From Thalassobacillus devorans (lineage in GTDB: Bacteria; Bacillota; Bacilli; Bacillales; Halobacillaceae), in the NCBI RefSeq assembly GCF_900176565.1, contig NZ_FXEH01000002.1:1-60635 (forward strand): 60,635 nt of DNA, written 5' to 3'. The position numbers and the translations under genes were made by a program. The notes under the pieces were generated by a model that saw only the letters and a program-made list of their open reading frames with translations, was not told the DNA's origin and made no database searches. This document shows, piece after piece, positions 33,170 through 47,214 of the stretch. Every line of letters begins with the position of its first letter. The stretch's first letter is position 1.

Positions 33170-34360
33170 ATGGGTAAAGAAAAGTTTGATCGTTCCAAGT
33201 CCCACGTCAACATTGGTACAATTGGCCACGTTGACCATGGTAAAACAACACTAACTGCTGCAATCACTACAGTACTTCACAAGAAATCTGGTTCTGGTAC
33301 TGCAATGGCATACGACATGATCGACGGTGCTCCAGAAGAGCGTGAGCGTGGAATCACAATCGCAACTGCACACGTTGAGTATGAAACTGACAATCGTCAC
33401 TATGCACACGTTGACTGCCCAGGCCACGCTGACTATGTTAAAAACATGATCACTGGTGCTGCGCAAATGGACGGTGCTATCCTGGTTGTATCTGCAGCTG
33501 ATGGCCCAATGCCACAAACTCGTGAGCACATCCTTCTTTCTCGTCAAGTAGGTGTACCTGCGATCGTAGTATTCCTAAACAAAACTGACATGGTAGACGA
33601 CGAAGAGCTACTTGAACTAGTTGAAATGGAAGTTCGTGACCTATTGACTGAATACGAATTCCCTGGTGATGATGTACCAGTAATCAAAGGTTCTGCTCTT
33701 AAAGCCCTAGAAGGCGACGATGAGTACGAAGCTAAAATCTTTGAACTAATGGATGCGGTTGATGAGTACATCCCAACTCCAGAGCGTGACACTGACAAGC
33801 CATTCATGATGCCAGTTGAGGACGTATTCTCAATCACTGGCCGTGGTACAGTTGCAACTGGCCGTGTAGAGCGTGGTCAAGTTAAAGTCGGTGACGAAAT
33901 CGAAATCATCGGTCTTGCTGAAGAGCCTACTAAAACTACTGTAACTGGTGTTGAAATGTTCCGTAAGCTTCTTGACTATGCAGAAGCTGGTGACAACATC
34001 GGTGCACTTCTTCGTGGTGTATCCCGTGAAGATATCAACCGTGGACAAGTACTTGCTAAGCCAGGTTCTATCACTCCACACACGAAGTTCCGTGCAGAAG
34101 TTTATGTACTATCTAAAGAAGAAGGTGGACGTCACACTCCATTCTTCACTAACTACCGTCCACAGTTCTACTTCCGTACAACTGACGTAACTGGTGTTTG
34201 CCAGCTGCCAGAAGGAGTAGAAATGGTAATGCCTGGTGACAACGTTGAAATGACAGTTGAACTTATTTCTCCAATCGCTATCGAAGATGGAACTAAGTTC
34301 TCTATCCGTGAAGGTGGCCGTACAGTAGGCGCCGGCGTTGTTGCTGAAATCACTGAGTAA
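33170..34360 (+). CDS. tuf: Elongation factor Tu
   Basis: 396 aa. Delivers aminoacyl-tRNA to the ribosome. G1 motif GHVDHGKTT (19-27), DCPGHADY and NKTD are intact, and domains II and III are complete. AAAGGAGG precedes the ATG. Last gene of the str operon, closed by a strong terminator. It is the only tuf in this window. Confidence 0.98.
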   Translation: MGKEKFDRSKSHVNIGTIGHVDHGKTTLTAAITTVLHKKSGSGTAMAYDMIDGAPEERERGITIATAHVEYETDNRHYAHVDCPGHADYVKNMITGAAQMDGAILVVSAADGPMPQTREHILLSRQVGVPAIVVFLNKTDMVDDEELLELVEMEVRDLLTEYEFPGDDVPVIKGSALKALEGDDEYEAKIFELMDAVDEYIPTPERDTDKPFMMPVEDVFSITGRGTVATGRVERGQVKVGDEIEIIGLAEEPTKTTVTGVEMFRKLLDYAEAGDNIGALLRGVSREDINRGQVLAKPGSITPHTKFRAEVYVLSKEEGGRHTPFFTNYRPQFYFRTTDVTGVCQLPEGVEMVMPGDNVEMTVELISPIAIEDGTKFSIREGGRTVGAGVVAEITE

Positions 34361-34376
34361 TAACAACATTAATTAT

Positions 34377-34410
34377 AAAAAGACAGCGATCTAGCATCGC
34401 TGTCTTTTTT
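34377..34410 (+). terminator. Terminator of the str operon
   Basis: AAAAAGACAGCGAT (34377-34390) pairs with ATCGCTGTCTTTTT (34396-34409), with a 5-nt loop and a T run. Confidence 0.94.
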
Positions 34411-34451
34411 GCATTTTATCAGGGGTTCTTTACCATAATAGCGTCAGGGTT

Positions 34452-34567
34452 GGCTGGGAAACTACTCGCTTTCCTGCGGGGGAACCGACAAGCCTCCTCA
34501 GTCGTTTCACTCCTTGTGGGGTCTCGCCTGGCTCCTTCTCCCGCGGGAGTCTCGCAGTTTCCCAACC
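34452..34567 (-). repeat. Structured interspersed repeat, copy 1
   Basis: A 116-nt element bounded by the imperfect terminal inverted repeat GG(C/T)TGGGAAACT. Read on the minus strand it contains TGCGAGACTCC, the palindrome CTCCCGCGGGAG, an inner stem GGCGAG/CTTGTC (34523-34528 with 34487-34492), GAGGAGGC and GGAAAGCGAGT. It aligns over its whole length with copy 2 in the opposite orientation. Elements of this type are, from memory, scattered through Bacillaceae genomes, but I cannot name a described family. Confidence 0.75.
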
Positions 34568-34671
34568 ACCCCATCTGAAGAATGGGAGATACGAACCCAT
34601 CCCATATTATAGATGTCTTCTACTTCTAATCGATAATTGAACAAAGACGCGGTTTTAAGCTCATATTTCAT
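34507..34671 (-). CDS. Candidate small protein (54 aa), possibly a truncated gene
   Basis: Unrecognised. A strong SD (AAGGAGGG on the minus strand, about 8 nt upstream) precedes ATG 34671. The peptide begins MKYELKTASLFNYRLEVEDI, continues with YNMGWVRISHSSDG, and from about residue 36 is encoded by repeat copy 1, giving an arginine-rich tail and a stop at 34507. The stretch LFNY...VED recurs, with a one-codon indel, in degenerate sequence at 34907-34945. It may be a small gene whose 3' end was replaced by the repeat, or chance coding in repeat DNA. No promoter was identified. Confidence 0.25.
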   Translation of the reverse strand: MKYELKTASLFNYRLEVEDIYNMGWVRISHSSDGVVGKLRDSRGRRSQARPHKE

Positions 34672-34730
34672 GCGTAGCTCCCTCCTTGTTTAAAAATATA
34701 CCGATGTTTCCGTTTCTCTCATAAACGCAA

Positions 34731-34850
34731 GGAGGGCCGGGAAATTGCGAGACTCCTATGGGATGAACATGATCGGTGAGATCCCGCAGGGCTTTAGCCC
34801 GAGGAAGCTCACCTCATGCACATGGAAAGCGAGTGATTTCCCGGACCTCC
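34731..34850 (+). repeat. Structured interspersed repeat, copy 2 (inverted to copy 1)
   Basis: A 120-nt element with a 15-bp terminal inverted repeat, one mismatch: GGAGGGCCGGGAAAT (34731-34745) and its partner (34836-34850). Inside are TGCGAGACTCC, an inner stem GGTGAG/CTCACC (34775-34780 with 34808-34813) and an apical hairpin GGGC-TTTA-GCCC (34789-34800). Relative to copy 1, the inner stem shows a compensatory T-A to C-G change, and a hairpin is kept at the tip, so structure seems conserved. CCCTCCTTG (34680-34688) and CAAGGAGGG (34728-34736) add a flanking inverted repeat. Confidence 0.75.
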
Positions 34851-34906
34851 CTACCGTTACTACCTTAACGGAAAGAGTTTTCGCGAACATCACTTCTCGA
34901 AATCAA

Positions 34907-34945
34907 GTCTTCGACTTTTCCGGCCTTATAATTGAATAAGCATAG
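34907..34945 (-). repeat. Degenerate coding-like segment related to 34615-34650
   Basis: GTCTTC(G/T)ACTT, then TAATTGAA(T/C)AA, is shared with 34615-34650 in the same orientation, with a length difference of one codon. On the minus strand both encode LFNY followed by VED. The frame here is open further upstream on that strand (to 35110) but lacks a recognised SD and conserved N-terminus. Probably a decayed copy of the same small gene or mobile sequence. Confidence 0.4.
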
Positions 34946-35062
34946 CGTGCCGATGACGGACCAGCCACGAATAATTGCTTTATATTTATATAGAAGAAAC
35001 TCGTCAAATTTTATTTTCCAACTATTACTTTTAGTTAGTTGGAATCTTACTGGCGCTAGGGG

Positions 35063-35091
35063 TTGAAATGATAACCAGAAGTTTGTATAAT
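35063..35091 (+). promoter_or_regulatory. Upstream promoter of the S10 operon
   Basis: TTGAAA (35063-35068), a 17-nt spacer and TATAAT (35086-35091). Confidence 0.7.
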
Positions 35092-35129
35092 GTTTTGAGT
35101 GTTGCTTCATAGATTCGTTGAATTTATGC

Positions 35130-35158
35130 TTGCATTCACCAACGTTCTTCTATATAAT
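35130..35158 (+). promoter_or_regulatory. Downstream promoter of the S10 operon
   Basis: TTGCAT (35130-35135), a 17-nt spacer and TATAAT (35153-35158). The start near 35165 gives a ~128-nt leader. It lies 67 nt after the first promoter, forming a tandem pair. Confidence 0.85.
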
Positions 35159-35164
35159 GAATAA

Positions 35165-35601
<437 letters not shown>

Positions 35602-35633
35602 TAGTATTTTTTAATTAATAGGAGGTGTAACGG

Positions 35634-36266
35634 ATGGCGAAAGGAATCTTAGGACGCAAAGTCGGCATGACTCAAGTTTTCTCTGAAAATGGCGAGTTGA
35701 TCCCAGTAACAGTGATTCAAGCCGAACCAAACGTTGTTCTTCAAAAGAAAACAAACGAAAACGACGGTTATGAATCCCTGCAATTGGGCTTTGCTGATGA
35801 AAAGAAGAATCGCGTGAACAAAGCTGGGCAAGGACATGCTGATAAAGCAAACACCACCCCTAAGCGCTACGTTCGTGAAATCCGTAATGTAAATCTTGAC
35901 GATTATGAAGTAGGTCAAGAGGTTAAGGTAGATATTTTCGAAGCTGGAGACATCATTGATGTTACTGGAACATCCAAGGGTAAAGGTTTCCAAGGTGCTA
36001 TTAAGCGTCATAACCAATCCCGCGGACCAATGACTCACGGTTCTCGCTATCACCGACGTCCAGGTGCTATGGGTGTAATTGACCCAATGCGTGTATTTAA
36101 AGGTAAAAACCTTCCTGGTCAAATGGGTAACGAGCAAGTGACATTGCAAAACCTTGAAGTAGTACAAGTGGATGTAGAACGTAACTTGCTGCTTATCAAA
36201 GGCAATGTTCCTGGCCCGAAAAAATCTTACGTTAAAATTACAAGTGCAATCAAGGCTAACAAATAA
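35634..36266 (+). CDS. rplC: Ribosomal protein uL3
   Basis: 210 aa. Early-assembly 50S protein whose long loop reaches the peptidyl-transferase centre. Conserved [14 protein letters not shown] start and [13 protein letters not shown] loop. Second gene of the S10 operon, 32 nt after rpsJ, with the SD AGGAGGT. Confidence 0.97.
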   Translation: MAKGILGRKVGMTQVFSENGELIPVTVIQAEPNVVLQKKTNENDGYESLQLGFADEKKNRVNKAGQGHADKANTTPKRYVREIRNVNLDDYEVGQEVKVDIFEAGDIIDVTGTSKGKGFQGAIKRHNQSRGPMTHGSRYHRRPGAMGVIDPMRVFKGKNLPGQMGNEQVTLQNLEVVQVDVERNLLLIKGNVPGPKKSYVKITSAIKANK

Positions 36267-36288
36267 TTAAAGGAAGGGAGGATTAGTC

Positions 36289-36912
36289 ATGCCTAAAGTA
36301 GCACTATTAAACCAAAGTGGCTCTCAGGTAGGCGATGTGGAATTGAACGATGCCGTATTCGGTATTGAACCAAATACACATGTACTACATGAAGCAGTTG
36401 TTATGCAGCGCGCATCTTTGCGTCAAGGCACACACAAAGTAAAGAATCGTTCAGAAGTGAGTGGCGGTGGTCGTAAACCATGGCGTCAAAAGGGTACAGG
36501 TCGTGCACGTCAAGGATCTATCCGTTCCCCACAATGGGTTGGCGGTGGAACTGTGTTCGGTCCTACACCACGCAGCTATAGCTACAAACTTCCAAAGAAA
36601 GTACGCCGTCTGGCTCTTCGTTCTGCGCTTTCTACTAAAGCGAACGAGGGAAACGTCGTTGTTTTAGAAGCTCTTTCTTTTGACGCTCCAAAAACAAAAG
36701 AAGCAGTAAACGTCCTTAAAGCTCTGGATGTCAACACGAAAGCGTTGATCGTAACAGCGGACGAAGATGAAAATGTAACTCGCTCAACAAACAACATTCC
36801 TAATGCGAAGACTATCACAGTCGATCAATTGAATGTACTTGATTTGTTGGCGCATGACAAGCTGATCCTGACGAAGGAAGCAGCTGAAAAAGCAGGGGAG
36901 GTGCTTGCATAA
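36289..36912 (+). CDS. rplD: Ribosomal protein uL4
   Basis: 207 aa. L4 lines the peptide exit tunnel with its extended loop ([19 protein letters not shown]), where changes give macrolide resistance; the loop looks wild type. In some bacteria L4 also represses the S10 operon. Its stop overlaps the rplW start by one base (TAATG), implying coupling. Confidence 0.97.
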   Translation: MPKVALLNQSGSQVGDVELNDAVFGIEPNTHVLHEAVVMQRASLRQGTHKVKNRSEVSGGGRKPWRQKGTGRARQGSIRSPQWVGGGTVFGPTPRSYSYKLPKKVRRLALRSALSTKANEGNVVVLEALSFDAPKTKEAVNVLKALDVNTKALIVTADEDENVTRSTNNIPNAKTITVDQLNVLDLLAHDKLILTKEAAEKAGEVLA

Positions 36913-37202
36913 TGAAAGACGCTCGTGATATCATTAAGCGCCCTGTCATTACGGAACACTCTGCTGACCTTATGGGAGAAAAGAAATATACGTTTGAAGT
37001 TGATACAAAAGCGAACAAAACACAAATCAAGCATGCTGTTGAGGAAATCTTCGGTGTGAAAGTTGAACGTGTTAACACGCTTAACCTGAAAGGTAAATTC
37101 AAGCGTATGGGTCGTTATGGTGGATACCGTTCTGACCGTAAGAAAGCAGTTGTCACTTTGACTGAAGATAGTAAAGAACTAGAATTCTTTGAAGGTGTAT
37201 AA
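36912..37202 (+). CDS. rplW: Ribosomal protein uL23
   Basis: 96 aa. L23 at the tunnel exit is the docking site for trigger factor and SRP. It begins [20 protein letters not shown], as in Bacillus. Coupled to rplD by a one-base overlap; GGGGAGG in the rplD end is its SD. Confidence 0.97.
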   Translation: MKDARDIIKRPVITEHSADLMGEKKYTFEVDTKANKTQIKHAVEEIFGVKVERVNTLNLKGKFKRMGRYGGYRSDRKKAVVTLTEDSKELEFFEGV

Positions 37203-37234
37203 ATAAAAATTCAAATGTGAAGGAGGGAAAAACG

Positions 37235-38065
37235 ATGGCGATTAAAAAATACAGACCTACTACAAATGGTCGTAGAGGTATGACCGGTTCCGATTTCGCT
37301 GAAATCACAACCGATAAGCCAGAAAAATCCTTGCTGTCTCCGTTGCACAAACGTGGTGGCCGTAACAACCAAGGTAAATTAACAGTTCGTCATCAAGGCG
37401 GCGGTCATAAGCGTCAATACCGTATTATCGACTTTAAGCGTGATAAAGATGGAATACCAGGACGCGTTGCTACAATCGAATACGATCCTAACCGTTCCGC
37501 TAACATTGCTTTAATCCATTACGTAGATGGTGAAAAGCGTTATATCCTAGCCCCTAAAGGGTTGGAAGTAGGGAATGAAATCATGTCAGGTGAAGGTGCT
37601 GACATCAAAGCTGGTAACTCTCTTCAATTGAAAGATATCCCAGTTGGTACGATCATCCACAACATTGAACTTAAGCCTGGTCGCGGTGGTCAAATGGCAC
37701 GCTCTGCTGGTGCACAAGCACAAGTACTTGGACGCGAAGATAAGTACACACTTGTACGTTTGACTTCCGGAGAAGTACGCCTGGTATTGAGCACTTGCCG
37801 TGCGACTATCGGTCAAGTAGGTAACCTTCAGCATGAACTGATCAACATTGGTAAAGCTGGACGTTCCCGTCACCTAGGTAAGCGCCCTACAGTTCGTGGT
37901 TCTGTTATGAACCCAAGTGATCACCCACACGGTGGTGGTGAAGGACGTGCGCCAATCGGTCGTAAGTCACCAATGTCTCCATGGGGTAAACCTACGCTTG
38001 GTCTTAAGACTCGTAAGCGTAACAAGCCTACAGATAAGTATATTGTACGTAAACGTAAAAAATAA
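37235..38065 (+). CDS. rplB: Ribosomal protein uL2
   Basis: 276 aa. One of the most conserved 50S proteins, at the subunit interface near the peptidyl-transferase centre. The functional [13 protein letters not shown] loop is present. ATG 37235 follows AAGGAGGG; an ATG at 37217 lies before the SD and is rejected. A 58-nt spacer with an imperfect hairpin (about 38069-38106) separates it from rpsS. Confidence 0.97.
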   Translation: MAIKKYRPTTNGRRGMTGSDFAEITTDKPEKSLLSPLHKRGGRNNQGKLTVRHQGGGHKRQYRIIDFKRDKDGIPGRVATIEYDPNRSANIALIHYVDGEKRYILAPKGLEVGNEIMSGEGADIKAGNSLQLKDIPVGTIIHNIELKPGRGGQMARSAGAQAQVLGREDKYTLVRLTSGEVRLVLSTCRATIGQVGNLQHELINIGKAGRSRHLGKRPTVRGSVMNPSDHPHGGGEGRAPIGRKSPMSPWGKPTLGLKTRKRNKPTDKYIVRKRKK

Positions 38066-38123
38066 ACGGGGTTGATCGACGGGGGATGAAACCCGTCTCT
38101 CAATCACGAAGGGAGGTTTATGT

Positions 38124-38402
38124 ATGGGTCGCAGCCTAAAAAAGGGACCTTTCGTAGATGACCATTTGATGAAGAAAGTTGAGAAATTGAATGAAGACGA
38201 CAAGAAACAAGTGGTGAAAACCTGGTCTCGTCGTTCTACTATTTTCCCTAATTTTGTCGGACACACAATCGCAGTTTATGACGGACGTAAACATGTACCA
38301 GTCTATGTTACTGAAGATATGGTAGGTCATAAGCTTGGCGAATTCGCGCCATCCCGTACGTTCAAGGGTCACTCTGGCGACGATAAGAAAACAAAACGCT
38401 AA
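38124..38402 (+). CDS. rpsS: Ribosomal protein uS19
   Basis: 92 aa. 30S head protein that contacts S13 and A-site tRNA. Conserved [18 protein letters not shown] start and [15 protein letters not shown] core. SD GGGAGG, 7-nt spacing. Confidence 0.97.
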   Translation: MGRSLKKGPFVDDHLMKKVEKLNEDDKKQVVKTWSRRSTIFPNFVGHTIAVYDGRKHVPVYVTEDMVGHKLGEFAPSRTFKGHSGDDKKTKR

Positions 38403-38421
38403 TTGAGAGGAGGCACTCTAC

Positions 38422-38763
38422 ATGCAAGCTAAAGCCGTTGCAAAAACCGTTCGTATTGCTCCTCGTAAAGTTCGTATTGTTATCGATTTGATTCGAGGAA
38501 AAAACGTAGGCGAAGCGATCGGTATTTTAAATAATACTCGACGTGGCGCTTCTCCGGTTGTAGAAAAAGTATTGAAATCTGCTATTGCAAACGCAGAGCA
38601 TAACTATGAACTAGATCCAGAAAGCTTATATATTTCTGAAGCATATGTAAACGAAGGTGTGACAATGAAACGTTTCCGTCCACGCGCAATGGGACGTGCG
38701 AGCCAGATCAACAAACGTACCAGTCACATTACAGTTGTCGTATCAGAAAAGAAGGAGGGATAA
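38422..38763 (+). CDS. rplV: Ribosomal protein uL22
   Basis: 113 aa. Forms part of the exit-tunnel constriction through its long hairpin ([17 protein letters not shown]), where erythromycin-resistance changes occur; no deletion or insertion is seen. It is 19 nt after rpsS and 3 nt before rpsC. Confidence 0.97.
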   Translation: MQAKAVAKTVRIAPRKVRIVIDLIRGKNVGEAIGILNNTRRGASPVVEKVLKSAIANAEHNYELDPESLYISEAYVNEGVTMKRFRPRAMGRASQINKRTSHITVVVSEKKEG

Positions 38764-38766
38764 TCA

Positions 38767-39408
38767 GTGGGTCAAAAAGTTAATCCGGTAGGTCTTCGTG
38801 TCGGCGTTATCCGCGACTGGGAATCCAAGTGGTACGCAGGTAAAGATTACGCAGACTTGCTACATGAAGACATTAAGATTCGTGAATATATTGAACAACG
38901 TCTTAAGGATGCTGCTGTTTCAACCATCGAAATTGAACGTGCAGCTAACCGCGTGAACATTACTATCCACACAGCTAAGCCTGGTATGGTTATCGGTAAG
39001 GGCGGTTCTGAAGTTGAAGCACTTCGTAAGTCATTGAACAGCCTTACTGGCAAACGTGTTCACATCAACATCGTTGAAGTTAAAAAAGCAGACTTGAACG
39101 CAACATTGGTTGCTGAAAATATTGCACGCCAATTGGAAAACCGTATTTCTTTCCGTCGTGCTCAAAAACAAACAATCCAACGTGCTATGCGCGCAGGTGC
39201 CAAAGGTATCCGTACACAAGTATCCGGACGTCTTGGCGGCGCAGACATCGCTCGTGCAGAACATTATAGTGAAGGAACAGTACCACTACACACACTTCGT
39301 GCAGACATCGACTACGGAACTGCAGAAGCTGACACCACATACGGTAAACTTGGTGTTAAAGTGTGGATCTATCGTGGAGAAGTCCTTCCAACTAAAAACA
39401 ACAACTAA
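38767..39408 (+). CDS. rpsC: Ribosomal protein uS3
   Basis: 213 aa. Lines the mRNA entry channel and has helicase activity with S4. KH-type RNA-binding motif [12 protein letters not shown] near residues 78-89. Starts at GTG 38767, 3 nt after rplV, using GAAGGAGGG at the end of rplV as SD. Confidence 0.97.
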   Translation: MGQKVNPVGLRVGVIRDWESKWYAGKDYADLLHEDIKIREYIEQRLKDAAVSTIEIERAANRVNITIHTAKPGMVIGKGGSEVEALRKSLNSLTGKRVHINIVEVKKADLNATLVAENIARQLENRISFRRAQKQTIQRAMRAGAKGIRTQVSGRLGGADIARAEHYSEGTVPLHTLRADIDYGTAEADTTYGKLGVKVWIYRGEVLPTKNNN

Positions 39409-39426
39409 GGAAGGGGGAAAAGCATT

Positions 39427-39861
39427 ATGTTAATGCCTAAACGTGTCAAGTATCGTCGTCAACACCGTACTAGTCTGAAAGGCCGCGCGAAAGGCGGAAC
39501 TTCAGTAGCATTTGGTGAATATGGTTTGCAAGCTGTAGAGCCTGCATGGATTACTAGCCGTCAAATCGAGGCAGCGCGTATCGCGATGACTCGTTACATG
39601 AAGCGTGGCGGTAAGGTTTGGATTAAAATCTTCCCTGACAAGCCTTATACTGCTAAACCCCTAGAGGTCCGCATGGGTTCCGGTAAAGGTGCTCCAGAAG
39701 GATGGGTTGCAGTAGTAAAACCTGGGAAAATCATGTTTGAAATCGCAGGTGTATCTGAAGAAGTAGCACGCGAAGCGTTGCGCCTTGCTTCACACAAACT
39801 GCCGATTAAAACTAAATTCGTAAAACGTGAAGAAATTGGTGGTGAAATCAATGAAGGCTAA
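39427..39861 (+). CDS. rplP: Ribosomal protein uL16
   Basis: 144 aa. Late-assembly 50S protein at the A-site tRNA elbow. Conserved [11 protein letters not shown] start and the [19 protein letters not shown] loop. Its last 11 bases overlap rpmC. Confidence 0.97.
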   Translation: MLMPKRVKYRRQHRTSLKGRAKGGTSVAFGEYGLQAVEPAWITSRQIEAARIAMTRYMKRGGKVWIKIFPDKPYTAKPLEVRMGSGKGAPEGWVAVVKPGKIMFEIAGVSEEVAREALRLASHKLPIKTKFVKREEIGGEINEG

Positions 39862-40051
39862 TGAAATCAGAGAATTAACCACTGCCGAAATTGAACAAAA
39901 AGTTAAATCTTTAAAAGAAGAACTTTTCAACCTACGTTTCCAGCTGGCAACAGGTCAACTTGAGAACACAGCACGTATCCGTCAGGTTCGCAAGTCCATT
40001 GCAAAAATGAAGACCGTTGTTCGTGAAAGAGAGCTAGGCGTAAATAACTAA
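39851..40051 (+). CDS. rpmC: Ribosomal protein uL29
   Basis: 66-aa helical hairpin protein near the tunnel exit, with L23. [19 protein letters not shown] is the typical start. ATG 39851 lies within the end of rplP (11-nt overlap), with a GGTGGT stretch as a modest SD; in-frame upstream codons do not match the family. Confidence 0.96.
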   Translation: MKANEIRELTTAEIEQKVKSLKEELFNLRFQLATGQLENTARIRQVRKSIAKMKTVVRERELGVNN

Positions 40052-40075
40052 TAGTTGAGAGGAGGTTACCCTCAC

Positions 40076-40339
40076 ATGAGTGAACGTAACAATCGTAAGG
40101 TTTACACTGGTCGTGTAGTATCTGACAAGATGGATAAAACCATTACGGTAATGGTTGAGACGTATAAATTCCACAAGCTATATGGCAAGCGTGTTAAATA
40201 CTCTAAGAAGTTCAAGACCCATGACGAAAACAACCAAGCTAAAAACGGCGACATCGTACGTATCATGGAAACTCGTCCGCTATCAGCAACAAAGCGTTTC
40301 CGTTTGGTTGAAATCGTTGAAGAGTCAGTTATTATCTAA
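40076..40339 (+). CDS. rpsQ: Ribosomal protein uS17
   Basis: 87 aa. Primary 16S-binding OB-fold protein. [17 protein letters not shown] is visible near the N-terminus. ATG 40076 follows GAGGAGGT; upstream in-frame codons lie in or before the SD. Confidence 0.97.
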   Translation: MSERNNRKVYTGRVVSDKMDKTITVMVETYKFHKLYGKRVKYSKKFKTHDENNQAKNGDIVRIMETRPLSATKRFRLVEIVEESVII

Positions 40340-40382
40340 TTAAAGTTCGCTCGGAAGGATTCCGAAGGGAGGTTACAACGAT

Positions 40383-40751
40383 ATGATCCAACAAGAGAGT
40401 CGTTTAAAAGTTGCAGACAACTCTGGTGCTCGTGAAATTCAAACTATTAAGGTGTTAGGTGGTTCTGGACGTAAGACTGCTAACATCGGTGACGTCATCG
40501 TTGCTTCGGTAAAACAAGCAACACCAGGAGGCGTTGTCAAAAAAGGTGAGATTGTAAAAGCAGTAATTGTACGTTCCAAGAGCGGAGCTCGCCGTAAAGA
40601 TGGTTCTTACATTCGATTTGATGAGAATGCTGCCGTAATCATCCGTGACGATAAAGGACCACGTGGTACTCGTATCTTCGGTCCGGTTGCTCGTGAATTG
40701 CGTGATGAGAAATTTATGAAAATCGTATCTCTAGCTCCAGAAGTACTATAA
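40383..40751 (+). CDS. rplN: Ribosomal protein uL14
   Basis: 122 aa. Part of the subunit bridge B8 and target of the silencing factor Rsf[20 protein letters not shown] is the classical start. First gene of the spc-operon part, with no separate promoter visible; SD GGGAGGT. Confidence 0.97.
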   Translation: MIQQESRLKVADNSGAREIQTIKVLGGSGRKTANIGDVIVASVKQATPGGVVKKGEIVKAVIVRSKSGARRKDGSYIRFDENAAVIIRDDKGPRGTRIFGPVARELRDEKFMKIVSLAPEVL

Positions 40752-40786
40752 AGAATGAATCGCGTTGTTAAGGAGGTGCGTCAAGC

Positions 40787-41098
40787 ATGCATGTAAAAAA
40801 AGGCGATAAGGTAATGGTCATTTCCGGTAAGGACAAAGGCAAGCAAGGCTCTGTACTTGAAGCTTACCCGAAAAATGAACGTGTACTAGTTGAAGGTATC
40901 AACGTCGTGAAAAAACACGCAAAACCTTCTCAAGATAACCCACAAGGTGGAATTCTAAACCAGGAAGCACCTATCCATGTATCTAATGTAATGCCGATTG
41001 ACCCGAAATCAGGCGAACCAACACGTGTTGGATACAAAGTGGAAAACGGAAAGAAAGTTCGTATCGCTAAAAAATCTGGTGAAACGTTAGGTAATTAA
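40787..41098 (+). CDS. rplX: Ribosomal protein uL24
   Basis: 103 aa. Assembly initiator of the 50S subunit. N-terminal KOW motif ([19 protein letters not shown]). AAGGAGGTG precedes the ATG. Confidence 0.97.
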   Translation: MHVKKGDKVMVISGKDKGKQGSVLEAYPKNERVLVEGINVVKKHAKPSQDNPQGGILNQEAPIHVSNVMPIDPKSGEPTRVGYKVENGKKVRIAKKSGETLGN

Positions 41099-41123
41099 TT
41101 AGCGACGAAAGGAGGGCCATACG

Positions 41124-41663
41124 ATGAACGAACTACAGAATAAATATAATGAAGAAGTTGTGCCATCTTTGATGGAAAAATTCAATTATGACTCTATCAT
41201 GGAAGCACCTAGAGTTGAGAAGATCGTAGTCAACATGGGTGTTGGTGATGCGGTTCAAAATGCGAAAGCATTGGACACTGCTGTTGAAGAACTATCACTT
41301 ATCACTGGTCAAAAACCAATGGTAACACGTGCGAAGAAATCAATCGCTGGCTTCCGCCTTCGTGAAGGAATGCCAATCGGTGCGAAAGTTACTCTTCGCG
41401 GTGAGCGTATGTACGAATTCTTGCAAAAGTTGATTGCTGTATCTTTGCCACGTGTACGTGACTTCCGTGGTATTTCCAAGAAAGCATTCGACGGCCGTGG
41501 AAACTACACGCTTGGTGTAAAAGAACAATTGATTTTCCCAGAGATTAACTATGATAAAGTCAACAAAGTGCGTGGAATGGACATCGTTGTAGTAACTACA
41601 GCGAACACTGATGAAGAAGCGCGTGAACTCTTAGCTCAGTTTGGCATGCCGTTTCAAAAATAA
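41124..41663 (+). CDS. rplE: Ribosomal protein uL5
   Basis: 179 aa. Binds 5S rRNA together with L18 and contacts P-site t[21 protein letters not shown] is conserved near residue 32. SD AAAGGAGGG. Confidence 0.97.
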   Translation: MNELQNKYNEEVVPSLMEKFNYDSIMEAPRVEKIVVNMGVGDAVQNAKALDTAVEELSLITGQKPMVTRAKKSIAGFRLREGMPIGAKVTLRGERMYEFLQKLIAVSLPRVRDFRGISKKAFDGRGNYTLGVKEQLIFPEINYDKVNKVRGMDIVVVTTANTDEEARELLAQFGMPFQK

Positions 41664-41666
41664 TGA

Positions 41667-41873
<207 letters not shown>

Positions 41874-41903
41874 AGACCCCGATAGGGAAGGAGGTAACAA
41901 GTT

Positions 41904-42302
41904 ATGACAATGACAGATCCGATTGCAGATATGCTGACACGTATTCGTAATGCCAACATGGTCCGCCATGAGAAGCTAGAACTTCCAGCTTCAAACTTGA
42001 AGAAGGAGATCGCTGATATCCTTAAGCGTGAAGGTTTTGTACGTGATTTCGAGTATGTAGAAGACAATCATCAAGGTGTTCTACGTATTTTCTTGAAATA
42101 CGGACAAAACGACGAGCGTGTAATCACTGGACTGAAACGTATCAGTAAACCAGGATTGCGTGTTTACGCTAAAGCAGAAGAGCTACCAAAAGTCTTGAAT
42201 GGCTTAGGTGTCGCTATCGTATCCACATCTAAAGGTGTATTAACTGATAAAGAAGCACGTGAGCAGGCTATTGGCGGCGAAGTGCTTGCCTATATCTGGT
42301 AA
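41904..42302 (+). CDS. rpsH: Ribosomal protein uS8
   Basis: 132 aa. Central-domain 16S binder. [20 protein letters not shown] is the conserved start. ATG 41904 fits AAGGAGGT better than the second ATG at 41910. Confidence 0.97.
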   Translation: MTMTDPIADMLTRIRNANMVRHEKLELPASNLKKEIADILKREGFVRDFEYVEDNHQGVLRIFLKYGQNDERVITGLKRISKPGLRVYAKAEELPKVLNGLGVAIVSTSKGVLTDKEAREQAIGGEVLAYIW

Positions 42303-42332
42303 TCTTAAAGAGAAGACAGGAGGTGCAAAGAT

Positions 42333-42869
42333 ATGTCTCGCGTAGGTTTTAAATCATTAGAACTTCCAGAAGGTGTTGAAGTTAAAAATGACAACAACAC
42401 TGTTACAGTTAAAGGTCCAAAAGGGGAACTTACTCAAACGTTCCACGAGGACATGACAATTAAAGTTGAAGACAATGTTCTTACTGTAGAGCGTCCAAGC
42501 GAAAGTAAAGAACATCGTGCCCTTCATGGAACAACTCGCAGCCTGATCGGAAACATGGTTGAAGGAGTATCCAAAGGCTACGAAAAAAGTCTTGAAATCA
42601 TCGGTGTAGGTTACCGTGCGACAAAGCAAGGTAACAAAGTGACCATCAACGCTGGTTATTCCCACCCTGTGGAAGTAGAACAGCGTGACGGTATTGAAAT
42701 CGATGTTCCTTCCAACACGAAACTTGTTGTAAAAGGTATCGATAAAGAATTGGTTGGCGCTGTAGCTGCCAACATCCGTGCTATTCGTCCGCCAGAGCCT
42801 TACAAAGGTAAAGGTATCCGTTATGAAGGCGAATATGTACGTCGTAAAGAAGGTAAAACTGCTAAGTAA
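42333..42869 (+). CDS. rplF: Ribosomal protein uL6
   Basis: 178 aa. Two similar domains near the sarcin-ricin loop. The C-terminal [16 protein letters not shown] motif is conserved. AGGAGGTG precedes the ATG. Confidence 0.97.
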   Translation: MSRVGFKSLELPEGVEVKNDNNTVTVKGPKGELTQTFHEDMTIKVEDNVLTVERPSESKEHRALHGTTRSLIGNMVEGVSKGYEKSLEIIGVGYRATKQGNKVTINAGYSHPVEVEQRDGIEIDVPSNTKLVVKGIDKELVGAVAANIRAIRPPEPYKGKGIRYEGEYVRRKEGKTAK

Positions 42870-42901
42870 GGGCAAGTAAGCAACAGAAAGGAGTGACCTT
42901 G

Positions 42902-43788
<887 letters not shown>

Positions 43789-43801
43789 GGAGGGAAATAA
43801 C

Positions 43802-43987
43802 ATGGCTAAAAAGTTGGAAGTTACCCTCACGCGCAGTGTGATCGGCAGACCTGAAGACCAACGTCTAACTGTCAAAACACTTGGCCTGAATAAAATTCGT
43901 CAATCTGTGGTACTTGAAGACACTCCATCCAATCGTGGAATGGTTAACAAAGTATCTCACTTGGTTGCAATTAAAGAAGTAGAATAA
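43802..43987 (+). CDS. rpmD: Ribosomal protein uL30
   Basis: 61 aa. Small 50S protein; [18 protein letters not shown] is the family core. AAGGAGGG precedes the ATG. Confidence 0.96.
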   Translation: MAKKLEVTLTRSVIGRPEDQRLTVKTLGLNKIRQSVVLEDTPSNRGMVNKVSHLVAIKEVE

Positions 43988-44015
43988 ACATTAAGCGCAA
44001 AGAGGAGGTGCTCGC

Positions 44016-44455
44016 ATGAAACTACATGAATTGAAGCCATCAAAAGGTGCTCGTAAAGAACGTAACCGTGTCGGACGCGGAATGGCGACAGGAAATGGTA
44101 AAACTTCCGGTCGTGGTCATAAGGGGCAGAAAGCTCGTTCCGGCGGTGGCACTCGTCCAGGATTCGAAGGTGGACAAATGCCATTATTCCAACGTCTTCC
44201 TAAACGTGGATTCACTAACATCCACCGTAAGGAATTCGCTATCGTAAACCTTGATGCACTTAATCGCTTTGATGAAGGCACAGAGGTTACTCCTGAGCTT
44301 TTACTTGAAACTGGCGTAGTAAGCAAAGAAAAAGCTGGTATCAAAATCCTTGGTAACGGATCACTTGATAAAAAACTTACAGTAAAAGCTCACAAGTTCT
44401 CTGCTTCAGCTAAAGAAGCAATTGAAGCAGCGGGCGGTCAAACTGAGGTGATTTA

Positions 44456-44456
<1 letters not shown>
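44016..44456 (+). CDS. rplO: Ribosomal protein uL15
   Basis: 146 aa. Late-assembly 50S protein with the long glycine/arginine-rich N-terminal arm ([19 protein letters not shown]). The TAATG overlap with secY couples their translation. Confidence 0.97.
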
Positions 44457-47198
<2,742 letters not shown>

Positions 47199-47214
47199 GT
47201 GAAGGTGATCGTGA

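Noticed and set aside
34745-34939. 64-codon plus-strand frame across repeat copy 2
   Set aside because: Composed mostly of repeat sequence with no SD; the repeat structure explains it better.
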